A stretch of DNA of 32,907 nucleotides. Origin: Solirubrobacterales bacterium. GTDB lineage: Bacteria > Actinomycetota > Thermoleophilia > Solirubrobacterales > 70-9. The DNA is taken from positions 1 to 32,907 of the forward strand of contig DATMZR010000004.1 in NCBI GenBank assembly GCA_035573435.1, read 5' to 3'. The notes under the pieces were generated by a model that made no database searches, had not been told where the DNA came from, and was given only the letters and a program-made list of their open reading frames with translations. Positions 13,419 through 23,385 of the stretch are shown piece after piece. The position numbers and the translations under genes are program-made. Positions within the stretch are counted from its first letter, which is position 1. The number at the start of each line of letters is the position of its first letter.

Positions 13419-14066
13419 ATGGCCGAGGTTCCGAGCTGGCGACTCAGCGGCGACTGGTTCGACGTCTGCAGGTGCCGCGTCCCCTGTGGCTGCACTTTCG
13501 CCCAGGCCCCGGACGACGGGGAGTGCAACGGCATCCTCGCCTGGCACATCCGCGAGGGAAACTACGGCGACGTCCCGCTCGACGCGCTCAACGTAGTGGG
13601 AATCGGCAGCTTTGAAGGGAACATCTGGACCGGCGAGGCCATCAACTCCGCGATGGGGTTCTTCATCGACGAGCGAGCCGACGACGGTCAGCGCGAGGCC
13701 ATTCAGTCGATCTGGAGCGGTGAGGCCGGCGGCTGGCCCGCCGGCTTCGCGCAGCTGATCGAGGAGATGCGCGGGATCGAGTTCGCCCCGATCGACTTCG
13801 AGATCGCCGACGATCTCGCCCACTGGCGGGTGGAGGTTCCCGGGAAGGCGAAGGGGGGCGCCCAGGCGCTGACCGGCCCGACGGCCCCGGAGGGAGCGCG
13901 GGTCCAGCTCCACAACCCTCCCGGCGCAGAGGTCGGCCCTGGACAGATCGCGACCTGGGCCACGGCCACGGAGGACGAGGTGGAGGCCTTCGGCTTCAAG
14001 TGGAGCTGGCCCGGCCGCTCCAGCAAGCACTTTCCGTTCGACTGGTCCGGACCAGACGAAGCCTGA
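13419..14066 (+). CDS. DUF1326 domain protein (215 aa)
   Basis: A second DUF1326 protein, opening WRLSGDWFDVCRCRVPCGCTFAQ with C17, C19, C23 and C25 in the same spacing as its divergent neighbour. The middle has IDERADDGQREAIQSIWSGEAGGWPAGFAQLIEE and the C-terminus ends in FKWSWPGRSSKHFPFDWSGPD, both common in this family. There is no signal peptide or membrane segment. The ATG at 13419 has a strong GAGGAGG ribosome site. The two paralogues are clearly different in sequence, so the pair is old. The intergenic region holds both ribosome sites and presumably both promoters, though I find no convincing -35/-10 pair. Confidence 0.88.
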   Translation: MAEVPSWRLSGDWFDVCRCRVPCGCTFAQAPDDGECNGILAWHIREGNYGDVPLDALNVVGIGSFEGNIWTGEAINSAMGFFIDERADDGQREAIQSIWSGEAGGWPAGFAQLIEEMRGIEFAPIDFEIADDLAHWRVEVPGKAKGGAQALTGPTAPEGARVQLHNPPGAEVGPGQIATWATATEDEVEAFGFKWSWPGRSSKHFPFDWSGPDEA

Positions 14067-14068
14067 GC

Positions 14069-14278
14069 TCAGCAGGCCGGCGCCAGTGCGGCCCGCTGGA
14101 TGACCGCGACCGTCAGCGCCTCGCCGCACCCCGGACACGTCCGAAGTCGCGCCCAGGAGCAATGCTCGTGGCCGGCGGAGCAACGGTACTGGCGCTCGAA
14201 CCCGACCAACCGCCGCGGCTCGTGCCCACCGACCTCGGCCGGCAGGCCCATCGTGGATGTGCTGTTGGTGGCTCTCAT
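14069..14278 (-). CDS. Small putative zinc-ribbon protein (69 aa)
   Basis: From the ATG at 14278 the frame encodes a 69-residue protein with YRCSAGHEHCSWARLRTCPGCGEAL, a Cys/His set (C, H, H, C and a CPGC pair) that suits a zinc ribbon. That motif is the main reason to think it is real. The frame is open further upstream to 14638 but that part overlaps the divergent membrane-protein gene and reads as shadow sequence. The ribosome site is weak; an internal ATG (MGLPAEV) is an alternative start. The stop lies two bases from the convergent DUF1326 stop. Function unknown. Confidence 0.5.
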   Translation of the reverse strand: MRATNSTSTMGLPAEVGGHEPRRLVGFERQYRCSAGHEHCSWARLRTCPGCGEALTVAVIQRAALAPAC

Positions 14279-14313
14279 GCGATCAGTTTCGCGCCCGCTG
14301 TAGCGATCGCATA

Positions 14314-14356
14314 TGGACTCGTGTCCAATCTTTGCCCCGCTCGCTTGTACGCGGGG
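14314..14356. other. Two short inverted repeats upstream of two divergent small genes
   Basis: TGGAC-TCGT-GTCCA (14314-14327) is a compact dyad that could be an operator, and CCCCGC (14335-14340) with GCGGGG (14351-14356) forms a second one around ten bases. They lie in the 114-base gap between the zinc-ribbon gene and the membrane-protein gene. I do not recognise either as a known regulator's site. Confidence 0.35.
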
Positions 14357-14380
14357 TAGACCCGCCGCGACAGCGCCGGC

Positions 14381-14386
14381 TAATCT
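14381..14386 (+). promoter_or_regulatory. Candidate -10 box for the small membrane protein gene
   Basis: TAATCT lies six bases before the GTG at 14393 and there is no ribosome-binding site in between, which fits a leaderless transcript. The -35 region has no clear match. Confidence 0.4.
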
Positions 14387-14392
14387 CGGCTG

Positions 14393-14737
14393 GTGAGCCC
14401 GGCCAGTGCGGAGCAGGCGACCCTTGCCGATCGGCCCGAACCGCTGCGGCGGCCGGCTCCCGGTTCGCTGTGGCCGTGGGTGAAGCGCGCGAGCTGGCTC
14501 GAGCTGGCGATCTTCGCGGTGCTGATCGTCGTCTGGCTGGCTCCCGGCTTGGACCGCGAGACCTTCATCTTCGGCCTCACGCACGGGATCGGCTACATCG
14601 CGCTCTGCATCCTGATCTGGGTCGCGATCCTCCGGCATGAGGCCCCTTACACGTTGCTCGCCGCCACCCTGACGCCGGTCGGCCCCCTGGGCAGCGTGAT
14701 CGGGATCGAGGTCATCGAGCGCAGGCGCCGCGCCTAG
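14393..14737 (+). CDS. Small integral membrane protein, DUF3817-like (114 aa)
   Basis: After a 25-residue Pro-rich cytoplasmic stretch, three hydrophobic segments follow: about 36-50 (LELAIFAVLIVVWLA), 59-80 (FGLTHGIGYIALCILIWVAIL) and 86-104 (TLLAATLTPVGPLGSVIG), with a basic C-terminal tail ERRRRA. The THGIGYI and PVGPLGS motifs resemble the conserved His-Gly and Pro-Phe-Gly elements of DUF3817 membrane proteins. The function is unknown. The gene starts with GTG behind a TAATCT box and appears monocistronic; downstream is a long palindrome. Confidence 0.72.
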   Translation: MSPASAEQATLADRPEPLRRPAPGSLWPWVKRASWLELAIFAVLIVVWLAPGLDRETFIFGLTHGIGYIALCILIWVAILRHEAPYTLLAATLTPVGPLGSVIGIEVIERRRRA

Positions 14738-15099
14738 CCCGGACTACACCCCTGAGAACTCCGCCCCGTTGGCGAGTTTGTGGCGCATAGCGCCATAAAG
14801 TCGCCAGTAGACGGCGCCAAATGCAGCCCGGCGCCCTGAACATGGCGGGGCGGGGCTGTGGGAGGCAGGGGGTCCACACAGCCCGCGCCCACGCCTGCGC
14901 GTCGGTAGCCAGGGAGGGATGCCGACGCGATCGCCCCCGGAGGCGGGACTGGCCGGGGACGAGCTCTAAAAGTACTGCCTGCTCTGTAAGTGTGCCCGAT
15001 TCGTCAGTCACCCTGCATTCTGATGCATTCCGGCATGCAAAGTCAATAGAAAAAGTGACCAATTTGCAGGTACACAGGCACGGATCAGCTACGGGACCG
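14738..15099. other. Gene-free stretch between two convergent genes
   Basis: No credible coding frame is present in these 362 bases; the open frames across them are weak and lack start signals. It holds a long imperfect palindrome (14770-14806) and, from about 14968 to 15080, a patch visibly richer in A and T than its surroundings, with GCATTC/GATGCATTCCGGCATGC small palindromes. I see no tRNA, repeat copy or promoter that I can defend. Confidence 0.5.
14770..14806. terminator. Long imperfect hairpin, possible two-way terminator
   Basis: GGCGAGTTTGTGGCGC (14771-14786) pairs with GCGCCATAAAGTCGCC (14790-14805) around a three-base loop, with 14 of 16 positions complementary, plus a flanking T-A. 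It sits between the end of the membrane-protein gene and the end of the convergent aconitase gene, a usual place for a terminator. There is no T-run after either arm, so it could instead be a protein-binding dyad. Confidence 0.4.
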
Positions 15100-17919
<2,820 letters not shown>

Positions 17920-17935
17920 GCCGTCACCTCTGGAT

Positions 17936-18733
17936 CTAACGCTTGCTCGCCTGTCCCTCCGCTACCCGATCAGCGGTCTTTCTTGCGGTCCCGCCAGTGA
18001 TCGCGCGCATCGCGACCCGTGGGCTGGCGAGCCCGAGGTGGGCCAGTGCCCGCTGACGCAGCGGGGCCACGGTGACCTCCATCTTGTCGCGCTCGATCGC
18101 CTTGACCACTGCGGCGGCGACTTCCTCGGGGGTGGAGGTGCCTAGCCCGGGCGGAGGCTTGGCCCCGGAGGCGGCGAACATCCCCGCCTCGCGGATGAAC
18201 CCCGGGAGCACGAGCGAGACGCCCACCCCGGTGCGGGCCAGGTCGGCGCGCAGGCTGAGCGCGAAGCCGCGCAACCCGAACTTGGTCCCGCAGTAGACGG
18301 ACGATCGTGGGCTGGGAGCCTTGCCGGCCAGTGAGGAGACGAACACGAGGTGCCCGTTCCCACGCTCGCTCATCCCCGGGGCGAGCTCCCGCGCGAGGAT
18401 GATGGGCGCCTCGAGGTTCACCCGCAGCGCCCGCGTCACCTCCTGAGGCGAGAAGCTCTCAACCCTTCCCGTGCCTGGCAGGCCGGCATTCGCCACCAGG
18501 CAATCGATTTCGCCGGCGTCGGCCGCCAGCCGCTCCGCGGCTCCCTCCTCGGCGAGATCAGCTGGGGCGATCTCGTGCTCGCCCGGCAGCGACTCGGCCA
18601 GCTCCCGCAGAGCCTCCGGCTTGCGAGCGCTGAGCACGAGCGTGACCCCTCGCCGGGCAAGTGCGCCGCCGATCGCCTGCCCGAGGCCACCGGTGGCCCC
18701 GGTGAGGAGAACCCTCTTGCCGGAAAGCTCCAC
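17936..18733 (-). CDS. Classical SDR oxidoreductase (265 aa)
   Basis: A single-domain short-chain dehydrogenase of normal length. It has the cofactor loop TGATGGLG (11-18), NAG (82-84), the catalytic Ser (S133/S134) and Y147-x3-K151 (YCGTK). The residue after the second strand is Arg in SARKPE, which hints at NADP(H), though that is weak evidence. After the active site is [10 protein letters not shown], the usual substrate loop. The C-terminus is basic. Substrate unknown. It lies just upstream of aconitase on the same strand, which may only reflect shared transcription. The GTG at 18733 has no ribosome site but follows a TAGCTT box by six bases. Confidence 0.9.
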   Translation of the reverse strand: MELSGKRVLLTGATGGLGQAIGGALARRGVTLVLSARKPEALRELAESLPGEHEIAPADLAEEGAAERLAADAGEIDCLVANAGLPGTGRVESFSPQEVTRALRVNLEAPIILARELAPGMSERGNGHLVFVSSLAGKAPSPRSSVYCGTKFGLRGFALSLRADLARTGVGVSLVLPGFIREAGMFAASGAKPPPGLGTSTPEEVAAAVVKAIERDKMEVTVAPLRQRALAHLGLASPRVAMRAITGGTARKTADRVAEGQASKR

Positions 18734-18739
18734 GTGGTG

Positions 18740-18756
18740 AAGCTAACGGATAGGCT
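18740..18756. promoter_or_regulatory. Back-to-back candidate -10 boxes in a 31-base divergent gap
   Basis: The gap between the two divergent GTG starts is only 31 bases. On minus, TAGCTT (18740-18745) lies six bases before the SDR start; on plus, TAGGCT (18751-18756) lies eight bases before the start at 18765. Neither gene has a ribosome site, so both transcripts are probably leaderless. Their -35 regions would fall inside the opposite gene. Confidence 0.45.
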
Positions 18757-18764
18757 GCCCGGCC

Positions 18765-19070
18765 GTGAGGCTCTACGTCTGCTGGGGCACCTTCCAGACC
18801 ATTCGCCCGGGTGGCCATCCGTGCCACAACGCCTACCAGGCCCTGAAGATGGCGGGCCACGACCCGGAGGTGGTCAAGGTCCGGGGGCTCGGCATCGGGC
18901 CGCGCTTCATGCACCTGGTGACCCAGGGGCGCAAGGAGGTCGAGGAGCTCTCAGGGCAGCGAGCCGTGCCCGTCCTGGTCACCGATCAGGGCGAGGTGAT
19001 CGCGGACTCCCACCGCATCATCGACTGGGCGGAGGCGAACCCCGCGCATCGGACCTCGGCCGCGAGCTGA
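18765..19070 (+). CDS. Glutathione S-transferase N-terminal-like / glutaredoxin-fold protein (101 aa)
   Basis: A single thioredoxin-fold domain of 101 residues. The first strand and active-site region read MRLYVCWGTFQTIRPGGHPCHNAYQAL, with C20 where the GST/glutaredoxin nucleophile usually lies and a further C6. The second half has QRAVPVLVTDQGEVIADSHRIIDWAEAN, containing the cis-proline and the ESxAI-like motif (ADSHRII) of GST N-terminal domains. The C-terminal helical GST domain is absent, so it is a stand-alone N-domain protein. It may act as a thiol oxidoreductase; actinobacteria of this type often use other thiols than glutathione. It is divergent from the SDR gene. Confidence 0.78.
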   Translation: MRLYVCWGTFQTIRPGGHPCHNAYQALKMAGHDPEVVKVRGLGIGPRFMHLVTQGRKEVEELSGQRAVPVLVTDQGEVIADSHRIIDWAEANPAHRTSAAS

Positions 19071-19110
19071 GGTCCCACGCACCGCGACGACGCGCGTCAA
19101 GGCACAAATA

Positions 19111-19139
19111 TTAAGAAGGTGTCTGCAAACGTCTAGCGA
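19111..19139 (+). promoter_or_regulatory. Possible promoter of the riboswitch transcript
   Basis: TTAAGA (19111-19116) and TAGCGA (19134-19139) are spaced 17 bases apart in an AT-rich stretch and would start RNA shortly before the riboswitch. A second box, TAGCCT at 19146, is an alternative. Both are weak matches. Confidence 0.3.
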
Positions 19140-19160
19140 ATGCTGTAGCCTGCCGCGAAA

Positions 19161-19301
19161 TTCTTAGCCGGTAGGCCGAGTTCCCGCCCGACCTTTGGGC
19201 GGGGAGCGGGGAAACCAACGAATGGGGCTAACCCACCTTCGGTGGGGGCGCAGGCTCCTTTAGCGCCAGCCCGACAGCTAACCCCGTAGGCCGACGAAGG
19301 A
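19161..19301 (+). ncRNA. Cyclic di-AMP riboswitch (ydaO/yuaA type)
   Basis: The conserved core of the ydaO/yuaA class is visible: GAGCGGGGAAACCAACG (19204-19220), AATGGGGCTAA following, and CCGACAGCTAACCCCGTAGGC (19271-19291). A GGTGGG/CCCACC hairpin with a TTCG loop (19232-19246) lies between them. The outer stem is probably TTCTTAGCCGG with CCGACGAAGGA, the latter overlapping the AAGGAG ribosome site (19297-19302) of the next gene. C-di-AMP binding would then hide that site; in this class the ligand usually turns expression off. In actinobacteria the class commonly precedes cell-wall hydrolase genes, which is what follows here. Confidence 0.9.
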
Positions 19302-19310
19302 GACTGGTTC

Positions 19311-19859
19311 GTGCCTACCCACGAGAAGGCTCGCGCTCACACGAAGCTCAAGGCGACGCTCGCCGTCATCGCGGCGCTCGCGTTGGTGCCTGCCACCCTC
19401 GCCCAGGCCGGCGACGGGGGCACGGGCACTTCGAGCTCGCAGGCCCGGCCCGGGAAGGCCAAGCTGGTCCACGGGAAGGCGATCGCGCCGTCGAACGCCC
19501 CCGCCCGCGTGGTGCGCGTCATCGACGCCGCCAACCGGATCGCCAAGGGGACCGACTACTGCTATGGCGGCGGCCACGCCAGCTTCAAGTCCAAGTGCTA
19601 CGACTGCTCCGGCTCGGTCAGCTACGCCCTGCACGGCGGCCGCCTCCTCCGCCGCCCGATGGCATCCGGCGATCTGATGCATTGGGGCCACGGACACAGG
19701 GGCAAGTGGATCACGGTCTTCGCCAACGCTGGTCACGCCTACATGACCGTCGCCGGGCTGCGATTCGACACCTCGATGACCAAGGGCAGTGGCCCCGGCT
19801 GGAGCAGGGAGATGCGCCCGAGCTCGGGCTACAAGAAACGTCACAAGGGTCGCTTCTAG
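19311..19859 (+). CDS. Secreted NlpC/P60-like peptidoglycan hydrolase (182 aa)
   Basis: Residues 11-33 form a Sec signal peptide (TKLKATLAVIAALALVPATLAQA, cleavage probably after AQA). A Ser/Pro/Lys linker follows, then a compact NlpC/P60-type domain from about 66: YCYGGGH, the catalytic cysteine C99 in KCYDCSGSVSYAL, MASGDLMHWG, and H142 in NAGHAYMTVAGLRFDTS. These fit a cysteine peptidase that cuts peptide stems of peptidoglycan outside the cell. The domain is slightly shorter than usual and ends in a basic tail. The GTG start has an AAGGAG site that the upstream c-di-AMP riboswitch can block. A strong terminator follows, so the gene is a one-gene transcript. Confidence 0.88.
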   Translation: MPTHEKARAHTKLKATLAVIAALALVPATLAQAGDGGTGTSSSQARPGKAKLVHGKAIAPSNAPARVVRVIDAANRIAKGTDYCYGGGHASFKSKCYDCSGSVSYALHGGRLLRRPMASGDLMHWGHGHRGKWITVFANAGHAYMTVAGLRFDTSMTKGSGPGWSREMRPSSGYKKRHKGRF

Positions 19860-19920
19860 GCCGGCCCTCCACAGGAGCCGCCTCCCTACCTCGGGCGGCA
19901 TTCGATTCGGGACAAAGCGC

Positions 19921-19950
19921 GAAAGCCCCGGCCCCCGGGCCGGGGCTTTC
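19921..19950 (+). terminator. Strong intrinsic terminator after the NlpC/P60 gene
   Basis: GAAAGCCCCGGCC and GGCCGGGGCTTTC form a perfect stem of 13 bp with a four-base loop. The T-run is only CTTTCC, so it is GC-driven. It ends the riboswitch-controlled transcript. No opposite-strand gene ends here. Confidence 0.85.
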
Positions 19951-20040
19951 CATCTGGGTGGGCGCGCCTGATCGGCAAGGGAAGCGGCTGAGCATTGTCC
20001 ACGGTGGGCCGCATGCCATCGTGGTCTTGCTATAGCTTCC

Positions 20041-21180
20041 GTGGGGCGCGGCTGTTGCCGCGTCGTGCACGTGGAGGACACTGCAGCCATCACCGTTGAC
20101 GACCGGGGGAGTGAGCAGCCCTCCGAGCCTGCCGCGCCGTCCGAGAAATCCTCTTCCGAGCCACCAGACGTCCGCCTCTCCGGCGTGCGCAAGACCTATG
20201 GCGAGGTTGTCGCCGTCGCCGGAGTCGACCTCGAGATTCCCCGCGGGGAGTTCTTCACCCTGCTGGGGCCCTCCGGGTCCGGGAAGACGACCACCCTCCG
20301 CATGATCGCCGGCTTCGAGGAGCCCGACGCGGGCTCGGTCGAGCTGGCCGGCCGAGACGTCAGCCGCCTCGCTCCGTACGACCGCGAGGTCAACACCGTG
20401 TTCCAGGACTACGCACTGTTCCCGCATATGACGGTGGCCGAGAACGTCGAGTACGGGATGCGGGTCCGTAAGGTGGCCCGCTCTGAGCGCGCCACCCGCG
20501 CCACTCAGGCGCTGGAGATGGTCCGGCTCTCGGGCTACGGGTCACGGAAACCGGGGGAGCTGTCCGGGGGCCAGCGACAGCGGGTGGCGCTCGCGCGAGC
20601 GATAGTCAACCGCCCCAGGGTGCTGCTCCTGGACGAGCCGCTGGGAGCGCTCGACCTGAAGCTGCGCGAGCAGATGCAGGTCGAGCTGAAGGGAATTCAG
20701 AACGAGGTCCGGATCACCTTCATCTACGTGACCCACGACCAGGACGAAGCCTTGACCATGAGCGACCGGATCGCAGTTTTCAACAAGGGGCGCATCGAGC
20801 AGGTGGGAGTGCCGGCCGAGATCTACGAGCGGCCGGCGACCCGGTTCGTGACCGGCTTCGTGGGGGTCTCCAACCTGCTCGAGCGGGACGGCAGGCGGTT
20901 CACGGTGAGGCCCGAGAAGATCAGGCTGCTCGAATCGACTGAGAAGGTGGACGGACTCCACACCGAGCGCGGCGTGATCCGGGACGTGGCCTACGCGGGA
21001 ATGATCACCCGCTACCTGGTTCAGCTCGATGAGGGCGGGGAGCTTCAGGTCGTCCGCCAGAACCTCGAGACCTCCTCCGCGGAGGCGCTCGGGCAGCGCG
21101 GTCGGCAGGTAACGGTCGGATGGCGACCCGAGCAAGCGGTGGCCGTCCAGGATGAGAAACGAAGAGAGGAGTTCCAGTGA
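20041..21180 (+). CDS. potA: ABC transporter ATP-binding protein, spermidine/putrescine type
   Basis: This 379-residue ATPase powers the importer encoded by the next three genes. It shows Walker [16 protein letters not shown], the Q-loop [11 protein letters not shown], signature [14 protein letters not shown], Walker [14 protein letters not shown] and the switch histidine [10 protein letters not shown]. The C-terminal part (from about 285) is a TOBE regulatory domain ([12 protein letters not shown]). The first 45 residues are an acidic, low-complexity extension. Starts at GTG 20041, 20065 or 20071 are all possible; a TATAGCT stretch at 20031 would favour the later ones. Its stop overlaps the next start in GTGA. 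The polyamine label comes from the family; other cationic substrates are possible. Confidence 0.92.
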   Translation: MGRGCCRVVHVEDTAAITVDDRGSEQPSEPAAPSEKSSSEPPDVRLSGVRKTYGEVVAVAGVDLEIPRGEFFTLLGPSGSGKTTTLRMIAGFEEPDAGSVELAGRDVSRLAPYDREVNTVFQDYALFPHMTVAENVEYGMRVRKVARSERATRATQALEMVRLSGYGSRKPGELSGGQRQRVALARAIVNRPRVLLLDEPLGALDLKLREQMQVELKGIQNEVRITFIYVTHDQDEALTMSDRIAVFNKGRIEQVGVPAEIYERPATRFVTGFVGVSNLLERDGRRFTVRPEKIRLLESTEKVDGLHTERGVIRDVAYAGMITRYLVQLDEGGELQVVRQNLETSSAEALGQRGRQVTVGWRPEQAVAVQDEKRREEFQ

Positions 21181-22454
21181 GAGAAGGGCTCGACCGCCAT
21201 CCAGCAAGGGTGGCTTGGCTGATCGCCGCCGGCCTGATCATGGCCATGGTGGGCGTCGGCTGCGGAGACGATGACAACGGAGGCGGTGGCGAGGAGCTTC
21301 AGAGCGTCGGCAAGGGCGAGGGCAAGCTGGCCCTGCTCGCCTGGGTGGGGTACGTCGAAGATGGCTCCACGTCCTCGAAGGTCGACTGGGTGACGCCGTT
21401 CGAGAAACAAACAGGCTGCCAGACGAGCGTCAAGGTCTTCAATACCTCGGACGAGGCCGTGCAGCTGATGCGGACCGGTCAGTACGACGGCGTCTCGGCT
21501 TCCGGCAACGGATCGGCGCGCCTCGTGGATGGCGGCGACGTCGACCCCGTCAACGTCGACCTTGTCCCGAACTACGAGACGGTGTTCGATGACCTCAAGG
21601 ATCAGCCCTACAACACCTTCGACGGGACCCACTACGGGATCCCGCACGGGCGTGGGGCCAACCTGCTGGTCTGGAACACCGACGACGTCACGCCGGGGCC
21701 GAAGTCCTGGGACGTCATCCTCGATCCCAACAAGGCCGCGAATTACAAGGGCCAGATCAGCGTCTACGACGATCCGATCTACATCGCCGACGCGGCCGTG
21801 TACCTGAAGGCGCACCAGCCCGACCTCGGAATCGAGAACCCGTACGAGCTCAACGAGGAGCAGTTCAACGCCGCGGTGGACCTGCTCAAGCAGCAGCATC
21901 CGAACGTTGGCGAGTATTGGACCAACGCGCTGAAGCAGATCACGTCCTACACGAACGGTGACGTCGTGGTGGGCACCTCGTGGCAGTACCAGTACTTCAC
22001 GTTGCTGGCTGACGGCCAGCCGGTTGCCGCCAGCCCCGCCTCACAGGGGTTCGTCCCGGATGAGGGTGCGACCGGGTGGTCTGACACCTGGATGATCAGC
22101 TCCCAGGCCGAGCACCCGAATTGCATGTACAAGTGGATGGACTGGGTGATCTCGCCCCAGGTCAACGCGGAGATCGCGCAGTGGTTCGGCGAGGCTCCGG
22201 CGCAGAGCAAGTCGTGCGAGACCTCGACGCTCACCGCCGCTGCGAAGAACATCGGGTTGGCGCCAGACCCGAAGTTCTGCGACAACTACCACGCGGCAGA
22301 CCCCGCGTTCTGGGAGCGCGTCTACTACTGGAACACGCCGGTGAGCGATTGCGCGACGGTCGACCAGAAGGCGCATTCGGACCAGGCCGGCAGCGGTGAC
22401 GACTGCAAGGACTACAACGATTGGCTCCAGGCCTGGACCCAGATCAAGGGGTGA
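21177..22454 (+). CDS. Extracellular solute-binding lipoprotein, PotD type (425 aa)
   Basis: The substrate-binding part of the importer. The N-terminus has a hydrophobic segment ([16 protein letters not shown]) ending in a lipobox cysteine at C29, then an Asp/Gly linker, so the mature protein is anchored on the outer face. The body follows the PotD-like fold: [72 protein letters not shown]. The C-terminal region has several cysteines (CETST, FCDNYH, SDCATV, DDCKDY), unusual for PotD and likely to form disulfides. The order ATPase, binding protein, permease, permease differs from the second importer in this window. Confidence 0.9.
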   Translation: MREGLDRHPARVAWLIAAGLIMAMVGVGCGDDDNGGGGEELQSVGKGEGKLALLAWVGYVEDGSTSSKVDWVTPFEKQTGCQTSVKVFNTSDEAVQLMRTGQYDGVSASGNGSARLVDGGDVDPVNVDLVPNYETVFDDLKDQPYNTFDGTHYGIPHGRGANLLVWNTDDVTPGPKSWDVILDPNKAANYKGQISVYDDPIYIADAAVYLKAHQPDLGIENPYELNEEQFNAAVDLLKQQHPNVGEYWTNALKQITSYTNGDVVVGTSWQYQYFTLLADGQPVAASPASQGFVPDEGATGWSDTWMISSQAEHPNCMYKWMDWVISPQVNAEIAQWFGEAPAQSKSCETSTLTAAAKNIGLAPDPKFCDNYHAADPAFWERVYYWNTPVSDCATVDQKAHSDQAGSGDDCKDYNDWLQAWTQIKG

Positions 22455-22483
22455 TGGACGAATCCAAATGACGCAGTTCAGCC

Positions 22484-23383
22484 GTGGAGGCTGCTGACGC
22501 CCTAGCGTCAGAGCCCAGGAGGTCGGTGGGCCGCAGGCTCGCCGACCTCTTCCACGGCCGCCCCCGCCTGCAGGTCGGCAGCCTGCTGGCCGGCCCGCTG
22601 GGCTGGCTGGTGATCCTGTACCTCGGGTCACTGGGCGTGATGCTCATCGCCGCGTTCTGGAGCGTCGACGCGCTCAGCGGTGAGATCTCCCACACCTTCA
22701 GCACGGACAACTTTCAGACGCTGATCGACGATTCCGTCTACCGGGACGTCGCTCAGCGAACAGTCCTGATCGCGGCTCTCGTCACCCTCACCGACGCGCT
22801 GCTCGCGTTTCCGATCGCCTTCTACATGGCAAAGGTCGCGAGCCCGCGGATGAAGGGGACGCTCGTGGTGGCGATCCTGATGCCCCTCTGGTCGTTCTAC
22901 CTGGTCAAGGTCTATGCCTGGCAGACGATGCTCTCGGCCGGAGGCGTGATCAACTGGGCCCTCGACCCGATCGGGCTCAACGGCCCGGGATATGGGTCCA
23001 CCGCGGTCTGGCTGGTGGAGAGCTACCTCTGGCTGCCGTTCATGATCCTGCCCATCTACGCCGGCCTGGAGCGCATCCCGAACTCGTTGATCAGCGCCTC
23101 CGAGGACCTCGGCGCGTCACCGCTGACGACGTTCAGGCGCGTCATCCTGCCGCTGGCCTTCCCGGCCGTCGTCGCCGGCTCGATCTTCACCTTCTCGCTC
23201 ACCCTCGGCGACTACATCACGCCGTCGCTGGTCTCGCCCGACACCCAGTTCATCGGCAACGTGGTCTACAACAACATCGTCAACAACCTGCCCCTGGCCT
23301 CCGCCTTCGCGACCGTGCCGATTCTGGTCATGGTCGCCTACCTGTTCATCGCGCGGAGGCTGGGGGCCTTCGAGCATCTGTAG
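22484..23383 (+). CDS. ABC transporter permease, PotB type (299 aa)
   Basis: A six-helix membrane subunit: LLAGPLGWLVILYLGSLGVMLIAAFW, VLIAALVTLTDALLAFPIAFYMA, LVVAILMPLWSFYLVKVYAW, LWLPFMILPIYAGL, IFTFSLTLGDYI, and VPILVMVAYLFIA. The EAA loop that contacts the ATPase reads SASEDLGASPLTTFRRVILPLAFP. The GTG at 22484 has no ribosome site. A GTG at 22526 preceded by AGGAGG at short spacing is an alternative (285 aa) and would drop only a polar stretch. Two tiny overlapping frames lie between the binding protein's stop and this start. The next permease starts two bases after the stop. Confidence 0.9.
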   Translation: MEAADALASEPRRSVGRRLADLFHGRPRLQVGSLLAGPLGWLVILYLGSLGVMLIAAFWSVDALSGEISHTFSTDNFQTLIDDSVYRDVAQRTVLIAALVTLTDALLAFPIAFYMAKVASPRMKGTLVVAILMPLWSFYLVKVYAWQTMLSAGGVINWALDPIGLNGPGYGSTAVWLVESYLWLPFMILPIYAGLERIPNSLISASEDLGASPLTTFRRVILPLAFPAVVAGSIFTFSLTLGDYITPSLVSPDTQFIGNVVYNNIVNNLPLASAFATVPILVMVAYLFIARRLGAFEHL

Positions 23384-23385
23384 CG

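Noticed and set aside
12677-13549. The 290-residue form of the first DUF1326 protein
   Set aside because: The extra 90 residues overlap the divergent DUF1326 gene, and a perfect AGGAGG site precedes the ATG at 13279.
14738-15099. A tRNA, CRISPR array or insertion sequence
   Set aside because: I find no cloverleaf, no regularly spaced repeats and no transposase here or elsewhere in the window.
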